This document shows positions 25,462 through 33,111 of a stretch of DNA of 64,000 nucleotides, in pieces. The notes under the pieces are model-generated. The model saw only the letters and a list, made by a program, of their open reading frames with translations, did not search any database and was not told the DNA's origin. This DNA is from Candidatus Methanimicrococcus odontotermitis (GTDB lineage: Archaea; Halobacteriota; Methanosarcinia; Methanosarcinales; Methanosarcinaceae). The stretch's first letter is position 1. Every line of letters starts with the position of its first letter. Location of the stretch: the NCBI GenBank assembly GCA_031286065.1, contig JAITUZ010000001.1:1-64000 (forward strand), read 5' to 3'. The position numbers were made by a program, and so were the translations under genes.

Positions 25462-28305
25462 TTAAGATTGGTAGTAAACTCCATAATCACCACTGATATA
25501 ATCCACGTTAGACTGATAGCCTGTCATATTCGCTCTCAACATTGAAATGTCATTCGTTGTCGGGTAGGAATATGTGAAAGTTCCAGTGAGAATGTTATTG
25601 AAATATTTTTGAACATAAATCATCATTTCCGAACCGTCATGAGTAAAAGAAATACCAAAAGTCATGTTCTCGTATGACGGTTTGCCATTTATTTCCGATA
25701 TAGAACCCAATTGATTTCCATTAGTATTATATATATAAAGATTTCCGCCTGCTGCTGAATCAACAAACTTTAAAATTTCATCGTCGTTGATGTATATGCG
25801 AGCAATATCTCCGGCACCCATCGAAACTCTCAAATTCGTTAAATCCAGCTTTTGAACACGAAGTCCAGATTCTTCAAGTTGAAGTGTCTTATCCTGCTGG
25901 TTTTCAAAAGAACCATCCACATATGTCAATGTTAATGGTTCATAGTAAACCCCATAATCACTGCTGATATAATCCACATTAGACTGATAGCCGGTCATAT
26001 TTGCTCTCATTTCTGACATCTCGGTGTTTGTCATATAAGAATAGCTGAAAGTCCCATTGAGAGCGCCGCGATAATATTTTTTAATCTCAATGTTCATTTC
26101 CGAACCGTCATGAATAAAAGAGATGTCAAAAGTCATATTCTCATATGACGGCTTACCGTTTATTTTTGATATGGAACCTAATTGATTTCCATTTTCATTA
26201 TAAACGTAAAGACTTCCGCCGGCAGCCGAATCAACGAATTTTAAAATTTCGTTATAATTGATGTAAATACGAGCACTATCTCCGGCACCCATTGAAACTC
26301 TCAAGTCTGTTAACTCGAATTCCTGAACACGGAATCCGGATTCTTCGAATTGAAGTGTTATATCCTGCTGATTTTCAAAAGAACCGTCTAAATATGATCC
26401 TGACGAAGGCTCGCAGTAAACCTCATATTCACTGCTGATATAATCTACATTAGACTGATAGCCGGTCATATTTGCTCTCATTTCTGACATCTCGGTGTTT
26501 GTCATATAAGAATAGCTGAAAGTCCCATTGAGAGCACCACGATAATATTTTGTGATTTCAATAGTCATTTCTGAACCATCATGAATAAAAGAAATGTCAA
26601 AAGTCATATTTTCATACGACGGCTTACCGTTTATTTTTGATATGGAACCTAATTGATTTCCATTTTCATTATAAACATAAAGATTTCCGCCGGCAGACGA
26701 ATCAATGAATTTTAATATTTCATTGCCGTTGATGTAAATACGAGCACTGTCTCCCGCTCCAATTGAAACTCTCAAATCTGTTAAATCTAATTCTTGGGCA
26801 CGAAGTCCGGATTCAGAAAGCTGGAGTGTAATATCCTCCTGATTTGTAAAACTGTTTGTTGTCGTTGTTGGTGCAGTCGTTATCAATTGATGTCCGTTGT
26901 GCATGAGACCGATTAAATACCTTTGACCTTCATCTATACTGAAAGCGGTTGCATAAAATTCGGAAGAAGTCGGGGTATAAGAATATCCTGGTGTAGTAAG
27001 ATAGAACCCGCACCTCCAAGCATCATCGGAATAAGAATATGCATAGTCTGCTAAATCCTTACTTTGTAAACCTGGATTCTGAATTAAATAACCACTGTTA
27101 ACATCTTTTGCAAATCGGCTAAAGTTATGTCCGCTTGTCCAATTTGCTCCAACATAATCGTTCTCATAAGCGAAATGAGGTTGTCCAAAAAAAATTCCGA
27201 ATGGAGTGTTTGCCGCTTGCTGAGAAGCATAATTCGTATGTAATGGCATACTTAAATCAGCCATATAATGGGATGCATAAGATAGATTTACATATTTTTC
27301 ATCAATTAATCCCGTAGATCCAATGTTATTATAGTAATTGTCTATACTTTCAGGTGCACCACCAAATTCAATATCGGGATTATAATAGTGTTTATAGTTC
27401 CTTTCGTATACGTTGGGAAGTATGCTAAAGAAATCCGGCTCAGCAGCATTATCTGAAATAATATCTGCATAATAAGGATCAAATCCCGCTTTTTCAGCAG
27501 CCCATCCGGCCATGTCCCCATGCATATTCGGATTTTCTGAACCCCAATTTGAAGTGATGACTTCATTTCCTTTTATTGATGCTTCTTCAAGGATTGCATC
27601 AGAAATATCTTTCAGCGTTTGTTTGTCTTCTTCAGAAATTTCGGAAAGCAAAGCTTCTTTATTTTCAACCGTAATAAATAAAACAAGTCCGGTGCGTACA
27701 TATTTTACGGGATATTTTTCATCGAAATTTTTCAAAAATGAAATCATTTCATCAGGAGAGACGTTCTCGCTTTTTGAATTTTGTAATATTTCAATGTACA
27801 TCTCTTTTGATTCCGGACGAGTTGCAAAAACCCAGTAGCCTTCAAGGGATCTCAAATCGTCATCGATGTACATAACATTTATGTCTTCAGCTTCGGCATC
27901 TACGCCTTGTTCTTCAAGCCACAGGCCGAATCGTGAAAAGGATTCAAGTGTATTGTCAGAAACATTAATGTTTTGCAATTTATCTCGTGAATAAGCGGCA
28001 TCAATCGGAACTTTCTCATACTCGATTAACTCAACTGCGCCTTCCGGTTCATCAGCAATCGGATTGTTTGCTGAATCGTTTGCCGGATTGCTGCCGGTTG
28101 AATTGTAGATTGAAGGCGTTAAATCTTCTTCAGCCGGCGTGTCTTCTATTGAAATTGCCGGACTGTTCGGATTGTAGTCTGTTGAGTTGTAGATTGAGAC
28201 TTCGGTTGTTGAATCATCACCGGCGCAGACAGACAAACCGGTAATGAGAAACATGCTTAAAACAAAAAAGATTATCAAAGATTTTGCTTGGATCATATGA
28301 ATCAT
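25462..28305 (-). CDS. Large secreted zinc-dependent phospholipase C / S1-P1-like protein with three beta repeats
   Basis: 947 residues. A signal peptide (1-28, ending near VCA) is followed by a low-complexity Asn/Ser/Pro region with repeated IYNST. Residues about 255-470 resemble zinc-dependent phospholipase C: HGDMAGWAAEKAG, then SHYMADLSMPLHTNY (about 345-359), where His and Asp would bind zinc, then GHNFSRFA. Three repeats of 157 residues (about 480-947) each contain GAGDSARIYINxxEILKF-like (read in parts), SISKINGKPSYENM and GYQSNVDYIS. The repeats look like beta-sandwich adhesion or lipid-binding modules. It likely acts on host or prey lipids, or on surface polymers, outside the cell. 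Confidence 0.8.
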   Translation of the reverse strand: MIHMIQAKSLIIFFVLSMFLITGLSVCAGDDSTTEVSIYNSTDYNPNSPAISIEDTPAEEDLTPSIYNSTGSNPANDSANNPIADEPEGAVELIEYEKVPIDAAYSRDKLQNINVSDNTLESFSRFGLWLEEQGVDAEAEDINVMYIDDDLRSLEGYWVFATRPESKEMYIEILQNSKSENVSPDEMISFLKNFDEKYPVKYVRTGLVLFITVENKEALLSEISEEDKQTLKDISDAILEEASIKGNEVITSNWGSENPNMHGDMAGWAAEKAGFDPYYADIISDNAAEPDFFSILPNVYERNYKHYYNPDIEFGGAPESIDNYYNNIGSTGLIDEKYVNLSYASHYMADLSMPLHTNYASQQAANTPFGIFFGQPHFAYENDYVGANWTSGHNFSRFAKDVNSGYLIQNPGLQSKDLADYAYSYSDDAWRCGFYLTTPGYSYTPTSSEFYATAFSIDEGQRYLIGLMHNGHQLITTAPTTTTNSFTNQEDITLQLSESGLRAQELDLTDLRVSIGAGDSARIYINGNEILKFIDSSAGGNLYVYNENGNQLGSISKINGKPSYENMTFDISFIHDGSEMTIEITKYYRGALNGTFSYSYMTNTEMSEMRANMTGYQSNVDYISSEYEVYCEPSSGSYLDGSFENQQDITLQFEESGFRVQEFELTDLRVSMGAGDSARIYINYNEILKFVDSAAGGSLYVYNENGNQLGSISKINGKPSYENMTFDISFIHDGSEMNIEIKKYYRGALNGTFSYSYMTNTEMSEMRANMTGYQSNVDYISSDYGVYYEPLTLTYVDGSFENQQDKTLQLEESGLRVQKLDLTNLRVSMGAGDIARIYINDDEILKFVDSAAGGNLYIYNTNGNQLGSISEINGKPSYENMTFGISFTHDGSEMMIYVQKYFNNILTGTFTYSYPTTNDISMLRANMTGYQSNVDYISGDYGVYYQS
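25473..26885 (-). repeat. Three in-frame 471-bp tandem repeats in the secreted phospholipase-like gene
   Basis: The marker AGTAAAC/T recurs at 25473, 25944 and 26415, exactly 471 bases (157 codons) apart. The two units at 25944-26414 and 26415-26885 share long identical stretches around the TGATAG-CCGGTCATATTTGC and GTTTGTCATATAAGAATAG segments, while the C-terminal unit (25473-25943) differs more. This points to a recent duplication of the middle unit on top of an older one. Confidence 0.9.
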
Positions 28306-28771
28306 CTGAAATTAATTTTGATTGAATTAAAATTCAATTCACTCAGATCGAAGATAAATTATAAAAATATAATAATTACATGTGGTGGATACTGATATAT
28401 AAGTTTTTAGGGAGATAAAATTTAACAAGTCTATTGTGCTCGAAAAATAAACAAAAAATGGAACATCTCATGAAACAAAATCCGTTTGTTTGTCACAAAT
28501 AGAATATTTGTGTGAAATCGGTGAACAGATCGAGAAGTTTTCCGGAAAATAATTACTCGGAATCATTAATTATGGGTCAAGCCTGAAACGAAGGATTTTC
28601 TCTAATAAACTTTAAGATTTTCAGATATATAATCCTCATTCTTACAATACCAATAACGTCATCTAAGCCCGCTTTTCCTCTCTGACTATTGAATTGTGAT
28701 GCGAATTTCAGAGTAATCCAAAAAATCAAAAAGAAATGTATAAAAGCCGTGAAAGCCATTCATCCGACAAC
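28306..28771. promoter_or_regulatory. Intergenic region; TATA box for the ubiquitin-like gene
   Basis: A 466-base AT-rich gap between divergent genes. A TATAAAAG at 28739-28746 lies about 26 bases before ATG 28772, so the ubiquitin-like gene may be transcribed almost leaderless. The minus-strand phospholipase-like gene has TATA-like sequences near 28340-28380. No other gene is visible. Confidence 0.45.
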
Positions 28772-29014
28772 ATGACTGAAACAAAAATTGCTGTCGAATT
28801 GGATCAAAACGGCATCAAAACAAACTGCGAAATCGACTTTTCAAAAATTAAAACCGCCGCCGACATTCTCAAAGAATTAAAAATCAATGAGGAGACGGCG
28901 CTTTTGTTCTTTAAAGGAAATCCGATTCCGTCGGATGAGAAAATAGAAGACATCGGCGCTGAAAACATTCAGGACAACGATTTTCGGATTTTAAAAGTTA
29001 TTTTTGATGAGTGA
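28772..29014 (+). CDS. Ubiquitin-like beta-grasp protein (ThiS/MoaD/SAMP-like) without a C-terminal Gly-Gly
   Basis: 80 residues from ATG 28772. The order strand-strand-helix (TAADILKELKI) - NEETALLFFKGNPIPSDEKI - RILKVIF follows the ThiS/MoaD/SAMP pattern, in which NPIP-DE forms the turn before strand 4. Unlike sulfur carriers and protein modifiers it ends in IFDE, so it cannot form a Gly-Gly thiocarboxylate or conjugate. It may be a degenerate or structural member. A TATA box sits 26 bases upstream. An in-frame ATG at 28736 lies inside that box and is unlikely. Confidence 0.6.
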   Translation: MTETKIAVELDQNGIKTNCEIDFSKIKTAADILKELKINEETALLFFKGNPIPSDEKIEDIGAENIQDNDFRILKVIFDE

Positions 29015-29019
29015 CGAGA

Positions 29020-29148
29020 ATGATTACCTCATTTTTAACAGGAATCGCCGTTTTTGCCGTAATGATCGGCGGACTTATGATTGCGGTATTCATCGTTTGG
29101 ATTCTATATTATATGAACTACTATTTGCACTTACTTTTGAATCAATAA
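29020..29148 (+). CDS. Small single-pass membrane protein
   Basis: 42 residues from ATG 29020 to TAA 29148: MITSFLTGIAVFAVMIGG then a continuous hydrophobic stretch and a polar end. GTGACGAGA five bases before the ATG can serve as ribosome-binding site. It follows the ubiquitin-like gene by 5 bases, so the two are probably cotranslated. The function is unknown. Confidence 0.5.
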   Translation: MITSFLTGIAVFAVMIGGLMIAVFIVWILYYMNYYLHLLLNQ

Positions 29149-29218
29149 AAGTTTTAAAACAATAAGTCCAATACAGATATCTGTAAAATTGACACAGTTT
29201 TAAAGGTTTGATCAAAAA

Positions 29219-29803
29219 ATGACGGAATTTCCGGAAAAAAAAGAGAAGCTTGTCTTCATATTCGATACAGACGGTCTTCTTGAAAATAAAATTTCCTTAT
29301 TTTTCAAAAGAAATATATCGCCTTCCAAAATCGAATGCCCGCTCTACCGTCTGATGTATGGCGCGAAAGGATTAATGCCGGAAGCGGCCGAACTTACAGC
29401 AAAATTCGGCCTTGACTACGAAACCCTTTACCGTGATGAGTTTATCAAAAAATATGAAGGTTTTGAAATTTTCGGCGCGTTTAAGGTCGCCGATGCGACT
29501 TATCCGTCCGTTTACATCATCATCGGCAATGAAAAAGAAGAGCGGCAGATCTATGAGTTAATCGCCGCGCGCTATTTCAGCAAATGCGACTCACTCTCTT
29601 GCTTCAGCCGCGTTTTGGAGCGCAAATATTCCCAATTCAAAGAACTCGGCCCCGCCGAATTCAAACGCGTGAACAGCCAGGAATACAAATCGGCTGACGC
29701 TTCCGAAGAACTGAATGAAAAAGAAGAGAAAAAACAGAAAATTGAAAACGCGCATCAAAAAATCATTGACATGGAAAATGAAATGAAAAAGAAGACCGAA
29801 TGA
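29219..29803 (+). CDS. Unknown protein with C-terminal coiled coil
   Basis: 194 residues, soluble. Residues 1-120 look like an alpha/beta domain beginning EKLVFIFDTDGLLENKI, in which FDTDG is reminiscent of a phosphatase-like Asp loop but the rest does not match. Residues about 155-194 are Lys/Glu-rich and would form a coiled coil. I do not recognise the family. It lies 70 bases after the small membrane protein and 23 bases before the 3-methyladenine glycosylase gene on the same strand. Confidence 0.65.
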   Translation: MTEFPEKKEKLVFIFDTDGLLENKISLFFKRNISPSKIECPLYRLMYGAKGLMPEAAELTAKFGLDYETLYRDEFIKKYEGFEIFGAFKVADATYPSVYIIIGNEKEERQIYELIAARYFSKCDSLSCFSRVLERKYSQFKELGPAEFKRVNSQEYKSADASEELNEKEEKKQKIENAHQKIIDMENEMKKKTE

Positions 29804-29826
29804 TGAAAATCAGCCGGTGATCCGCC

Positions 29827-30405
29827 ATGCCTGAACCGAAAAGATTAACCTCTGATTTTTACGCCCGCGATGTTTTGGATGTCGCGCCGGACTTGATCGG
29901 TAAAATTTTGGTTCGCCGCCTGCCGACCGGCGAAGAGTTCCGTTATCGAATCACCGAGACGGAAGCCTACCGCGGCGAAGAGGACACAGGCTGCCATGCC
30001 AAAGCCGGAAAAACCAAACGGACGGAAATAATGTATATGAAAGGCGGCCGCGCGTATATTTATCTCTGCTACGGCGTCCATCATTTAATCAACGCCGTGA
30101 CCGGAAAAGAAGAACAGCCGCAGGCCGCGCTGATCCGCGGCGCGGAAGGATATGATGGACCGGGCAAGCTGACAAAAGCCATGCAAATCACGAAAGAATT
30201 GAACGGGGCTGATTTGACGGTCTCGGATGAAATTTGGATCGAAGAGGACGGCGCAAAACCCGAATATGTTACGGGAAAAAGAATCGGCATTGATTACGCC
30301 GATGAATATTACAAAAATATTGAATGGCGGTTTACGGCCAAAAGCGCGGTCAAACCGAAAAAAACGATTCAAGTAAAAGACAGGCTGAAAAAAATAAAAA
30401 AATAA
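29827..30405 (+). CDS. 3-methyladenine DNA glycosylase (AAG/MPG family)
   Basis: 192 residues with MPG features: FYARDVLDVAPDLIGKILVR (in two parts, about 11-30), the catalytic Glu in ITETEAYRGEED (about 42-53), GGRAYIYLCYG (about 73-83) with the aromatic recognition residues, and LIRGAEGYDGPGKLTKA (about 103-119). It removes alkylated purines from DNA. The protein is near the normal length of bacterial/archaeal members. Start ATG 29827 follows the previous gene by 23 bases. Confidence 0.93.
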   Translation: MPEPKRLTSDFYARDVLDVAPDLIGKILVRRLPTGEEFRYRITETEAYRGEEDTGCHAKAGKTKRTEIMYMKGGRAYIYLCYGVHHLINAVTGKEEQPQAALIRGAEGYDGPGKLTKAMQITKELNGADLTVSDEIWIEEDGAKPEYVTGKRIGIDYADEYYKNIEWRFTAKSAVKPKKTIQVKDRLKKIKK

Positions 30406-30437
30406 AACGTCAAAAAATTAAAGATTCGGCGCCGTTT

Positions 30438-32096
30438 TCAATGAAGCGTTATCAGTCTCCGCAGATCCGATTCAACATCCGTATTCTGATTGACATTAAA
30501 AGTTCGGACCAGAACATCCAAAACAGCAGGAGACAAGCAGGCCGGAAGCGTCGGGCCGATGACGATATTTTTGATTCCCAGCGAAAGCAGAGCTAAAAAG
30601 ACGAGCGTCGCTTTCTGCTCATACCACGCGATGTTGAAGACCAGCGGTAAATCGTTGACGGATTCCATGCCGAAAACTTCGGCCAGTTTTAACGCAATCA
30701 CGGCAAGCGAATAACAGTCATTGCACTGCCCCGCGTCCAAAACACGCGGGAGCCCGCCGATGTCGCCGAGATTGAGTTTATTGTATCTGTACTTGGCGCA
30801 GCCCGCCGTCAAAATGACAGTGTTGTCAGGCAGCGCCGCCGCAAAATCTGTATAATACGCGCGTTCCTTACGCCGCCCGTCGCAGCCGGCCATCACAACA
30901 AATTTTTGAATACTGCCGGCTTTCACCGCTTCAACGATTTTGTCGGCCGCCGATAAAACAGCGCCGTGCGAAAATCCGGTCATCACGGTCCCGTTTTCAA
31001 GTTCGATCGGCGCAGGACACGTTTTGGCAAGTTCGATCATTTCGGAAAAAGCCTTGCCGCCGTCCGCCTTTGCCGGAATATGTTTCGCAGAAACAGTTCC
31101 GTCAGACCAGCCGACCATGTTTGTCGTAAACAAACGGTCAACGTAGGTGTCTTTCGGCGGAACAAGACAATTGGTCGTCATTAAAATCGGACCGCTGAAA
31201 CTTTCAAATTCTGATTTTTGATGCTGCCAAGAGCCGCCGTAATTGCCGGCCAGATTTTCGTATTTTTGGAAAAACGGATAAGCGTGCGCCGGGAGCATTT
31301 CACCGTGCGTGTAAACATCAACGCCTGTTCCTCGTGTTTGTTCAAGGAGCATTTCCAAATCTTTCAAGTCATGACCGCTGATTAAAATTCCGGGATTTCT
31401 TCGGACGCCGGTCGAAACAGCTGTCGGAACCGGACTGCCGTAAACGCCTGTGTTAGCCGCGTCCAGCATGGACATGATCTTCACGCCGATGCCGCCGCAT
31501 TCCATCAAAAGCTCAATCATTTGCTCCGTATTCGGTTTTTCAAGCGGTGAATCGTCGATCGTTGACACAAGTGCCTTTTCAATAAATTGATAGATTTCGC
31601 CGCTCTCTGATTTTAAAATCAAAGCGTGTATGCTGTAAGCGGAAATTCCTTTCAGGCCGTAAATCAGCGTTTCCCGAAGAGAACGGACATCTGCGTTTTC
31701 GGTTGACAGAACGCCGATGTCTTCCGCCGATTTTGTCATCAGATCATCATAAGTGATAACAGCTGCGTTCGGCGCGTGCGGTCCGGGCGGCGCACCGTTG
31801 TGAACGGCGTTTCGGACAACATCTCTTCTCTCGAGCGTTTCTCGAATCATTTTCTCGAAATAAGAAGCGTCAAAATTAACGTTTGTGAGTGTTGAAAATA
31901 AAGCCTCTGTGACAAACGGACCAAAATCCGGGTCAGCGCATCCTTTTGTGCGGCCGCGGCTGTTGCAGAAAGCGTATCCTTTCAGCGCGTAAATCAAACG
32001 GTCCTGAAGGACAGCGACATCGCCTTTTTTCCCGCACATGCCGTTCACTGTGCATCCTGTGCCGTTCATCGTCTCTTCGCATTGGTAACAAAACAT
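30438..32096 (-). CDS. hcp: Hydroxylamine reductase / hybrid cluster protein
   Basis: 552 residues. The N-terminal cluster motif is C3-x2-C6-x8-C15-x5-C21 (MFCYQCEETMNGTGCTVNGM), the spacing of the anaerobe [4Fe-4S] type, followed by GCADPDFGPF. Later Cys and Glu ligands of the hybrid cluster sit in MTTNCLVPP, VMAGCDGRRK, LTAGCAKYR and GQCNDCYSL. Hcp reduces hydroxylamine or nitric oxide and protects against nitrosative stress. It is transcribed away from an hxlR regulator gene with 123 bases between, which probably controls it. Confidence 0.95.
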   Translation of the reverse strand: MFCYQCEETMNGTGCTVNGMCGKKGDVAVLQDRLIYALKGYAFCNSRGRTKGCADPDFGPFVTEALFSTLTNVNFDASYFEKMIRETLERRDVVRNAVHNGAPPGPHAPNAAVITYDDLMTKSAEDIGVLSTENADVRSLRETLIYGLKGISAYSIHALILKSESGEIYQFIEKALVSTIDDSPLEKPNTEQMIELLMECGGIGVKIMSMLDAANTGVYGSPVPTAVSTGVRRNPGILISGHDLKDLEMLLEQTRGTGVDVYTHGEMLPAHAYPFFQKYENLAGNYGGSWQHQKSEFESFSGPILMTTNCLVPPKDTYVDRLFTTNMVGWSDGTVSAKHIPAKADGGKAFSEMIELAKTCPAPIELENGTVMTGFSHGAVLSAADKIVEAVKAGSIQKFVVMAGCDGRRKERAYYTDFAAALPDNTVILTAGCAKYRYNKLNLGDIGGLPRVLDAGQCNDCYSLAVIALKLAEVFGMESVNDLPLVFNIAWYEQKATLVFLALLSLGIKNIVIGPTLPACLSPAVLDVLVRTFNVNQNTDVESDLRRLITLH

Positions 32097-32219
32097 TTAA
32101 TTCCTCCGTAATTCTTGTCTCAAGCTGTTCTAAATCAAAAGATGTTAAGAACTATCTTTGAGATACTTAGTAGAAAGAATATACTCTTTTAAATAGTAAG
32201 AAGTTTCATATCAGATACT
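32097..32219. promoter_or_regulatory. Shared operator region between hcp and hxlR
   Basis: Within 123 bases two inverted repeats lie close together: TACT-T-AGTA (about 32167-32175), and TACT...AGTA about 20 bases on (near 32188-32204). HxlR-family dimers commonly bind TACTxxxAGTA-like palindromes, so these are likely operator sites serving both promoters. The hxlR transcript may have a very short leader. Confidence 0.5.
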
Positions 32220-32576
32220 ATGAAGAACTGTACGATTTACAAAATAACAGACCTTGTCGGCAAAAAATGGACACTTTGCATCCTTCATGAACTTCACAAG
32301 GGAAACACATGCGACAAACGGTTTAATGAACTCAAAAACCAATTAAACGACATCACGCCAAAAACCTTGTCCATCCGCCTTAAAGAAATGGAACAGGAAG
32401 GGCTGATTACAAAAACGGTTGATTCTTCGTCCTTTCCCGTGAAATGCGAATACGCGCTGACGGACAGCGGAAAAGAGCTGGTCGGAATTGTTCAGGCTTT
32501 GAAAGATTGGGGCAATAAATGGTTTGTCGATAATGAAACCTGCCGCCGGACACTCTGTGTTGAGTGCAAATCTTAA
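32220..32576 (+). CDS. HxlR-family transcriptional regulator
   Basis: 118 residues, winged helix of the HxlR/MarR-like type: LVGKKWTLCILHELHKGN (about 11-28), FNELKNQLNDITPKTLSIRL (about 38-57, the recognition helix) and YALTDSGKEL (about 83-92). Four or more Cys (C4, C19, C30, and two in the CRRTLCVEC end) are compatible with redox or metal sensing. Divergent from hcp, so it may repress hcp and itself and sense nitrosative stress. Confidence 0.92.
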   Translation: MKNCTIYKITDLVGKKWTLCILHELHKGNTCDKRFNELKNQLNDITPKTLSIRLKEMEQEGLITKTVDSSSFPVKCEYALTDSGKELVGIVQALKDWGNKWFVDNETCRRTLCVECKS

Positions 32577-32621
32577 AAAAATCGTTTGAACACGTAAAAA
32601 AATTTTGTTCTCATTCCGGCT

Positions 32622-32849
32622 TTATCTTTTAATTGTTTCTAATTCATCATGTTTGCGCTCGTCTTTTTTGAGAGCCGGGCCGCAGCAGCTGCCGCAGGCT
32701 GAGCCGGAACAAGCGCTGTCCGCGGAACAGCCGATGCATCCGGTTTCACCTTTCATGAACTTGCGGACATAACGGAAAAGAATGAATGCCGCAAACAGAA
32801 GCAGCGCGTAAACCAAAATCTGCGGAAGAAAAGAAACAAGATCGGCCAT
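32622..32849 (-). CDS. Cys-rich membrane protein of the feo locus (FeoB-associated type)
   Basis: About 75 residues from ATG 32849, which has GGAGG seven bases upstream; a longer reading from 32855 would use TTG. One N-terminal helix (about 5-28), then CIGC, and a cluster of Cys and Gly (ACSGSACGSCCG, about 45-56), ending in a charged tail. It matches the small FeoB-associated Cys-rich membrane proteins located after feoB in many bacteria and archaea. It lies at the end of the feo locus and may help ferrous iron transport, possibly by holding iron or a cluster. Confidence 0.75.
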   Translation of the reverse strand: MADLVSFLPQILVYALLLFAAFILFRYVRKFMKGETGCIGCSADSACSGSACGSCCGPALKKDERKHDELETIKR

Positions 32850-32851
32850 TT

Positions 32852-32965
32852 TCAAACCTCCGGCGTCAATGCGATAAAATAAATCGTTTCATTTAAATGA
32901 ATACCGCGGACATCATTGAGATGAATGCCGAAAAGATCGAATCGGGCGATGTGAATTCCTGTCAT
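32852..32965 (-). CDS. Possible 37-residue small protein between feoB and the Cys-rich gene
   Basis: From ATG 32965 to TGA 32852 on the minus strand, with GGAGAT nine bases before the start. The peptide repeats GIH-L/A: MTGIHIARFDLFGIHLNDVR then GIHLNE. Its stop lies 3 bases ahead of the Cys-rich gene's start, so translation could be coupled. Three His in two similar units are unusual. No homology is known to me; it may be chance. Confidence 0.35.
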   Translation of the reverse strand: MTGIHIARFDLFGIHLNDVRGIHLNETIYFIALTPEV

Positions 32966-32991
32966 TTTGAATCTCCTGTATTTTTGTTTTT

Positions 32992-33056
32992 GAATTGATG
33001 TTTTTGAATTGATGTTTTTAAATTGATGTTTTTAAATTGATGTTTTTGAATTGATA
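32992..33056. repeat. 14-bp tandem repeat downstream of feoB
   Basis: GAATTGATGTTTTT or AAATTGATGTTTTT occurs four times in a row plus a partial fifth copy (32992-33056), with only the first base varying. It lies between the feoB stop (33112) and the small genes at the end of the locus. The repeat is AT-rich and 14 bp long, the same unit length as the repeats before feoA. Confidence 0.85.
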
Positions 33057-33111
33057 AATGAGAACACTTCCCGAAAAATCAATTCGGGAAGCAAATATTT
33101 ATTTTAAAGTT

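Noticed and set aside
25473-26885. CRISPR-like array
   Set aside because: The 471-bp period and in-frame coding repeats are protein modules, not spacer-repeat units; no CRISPR array was seen anywhere in the window.
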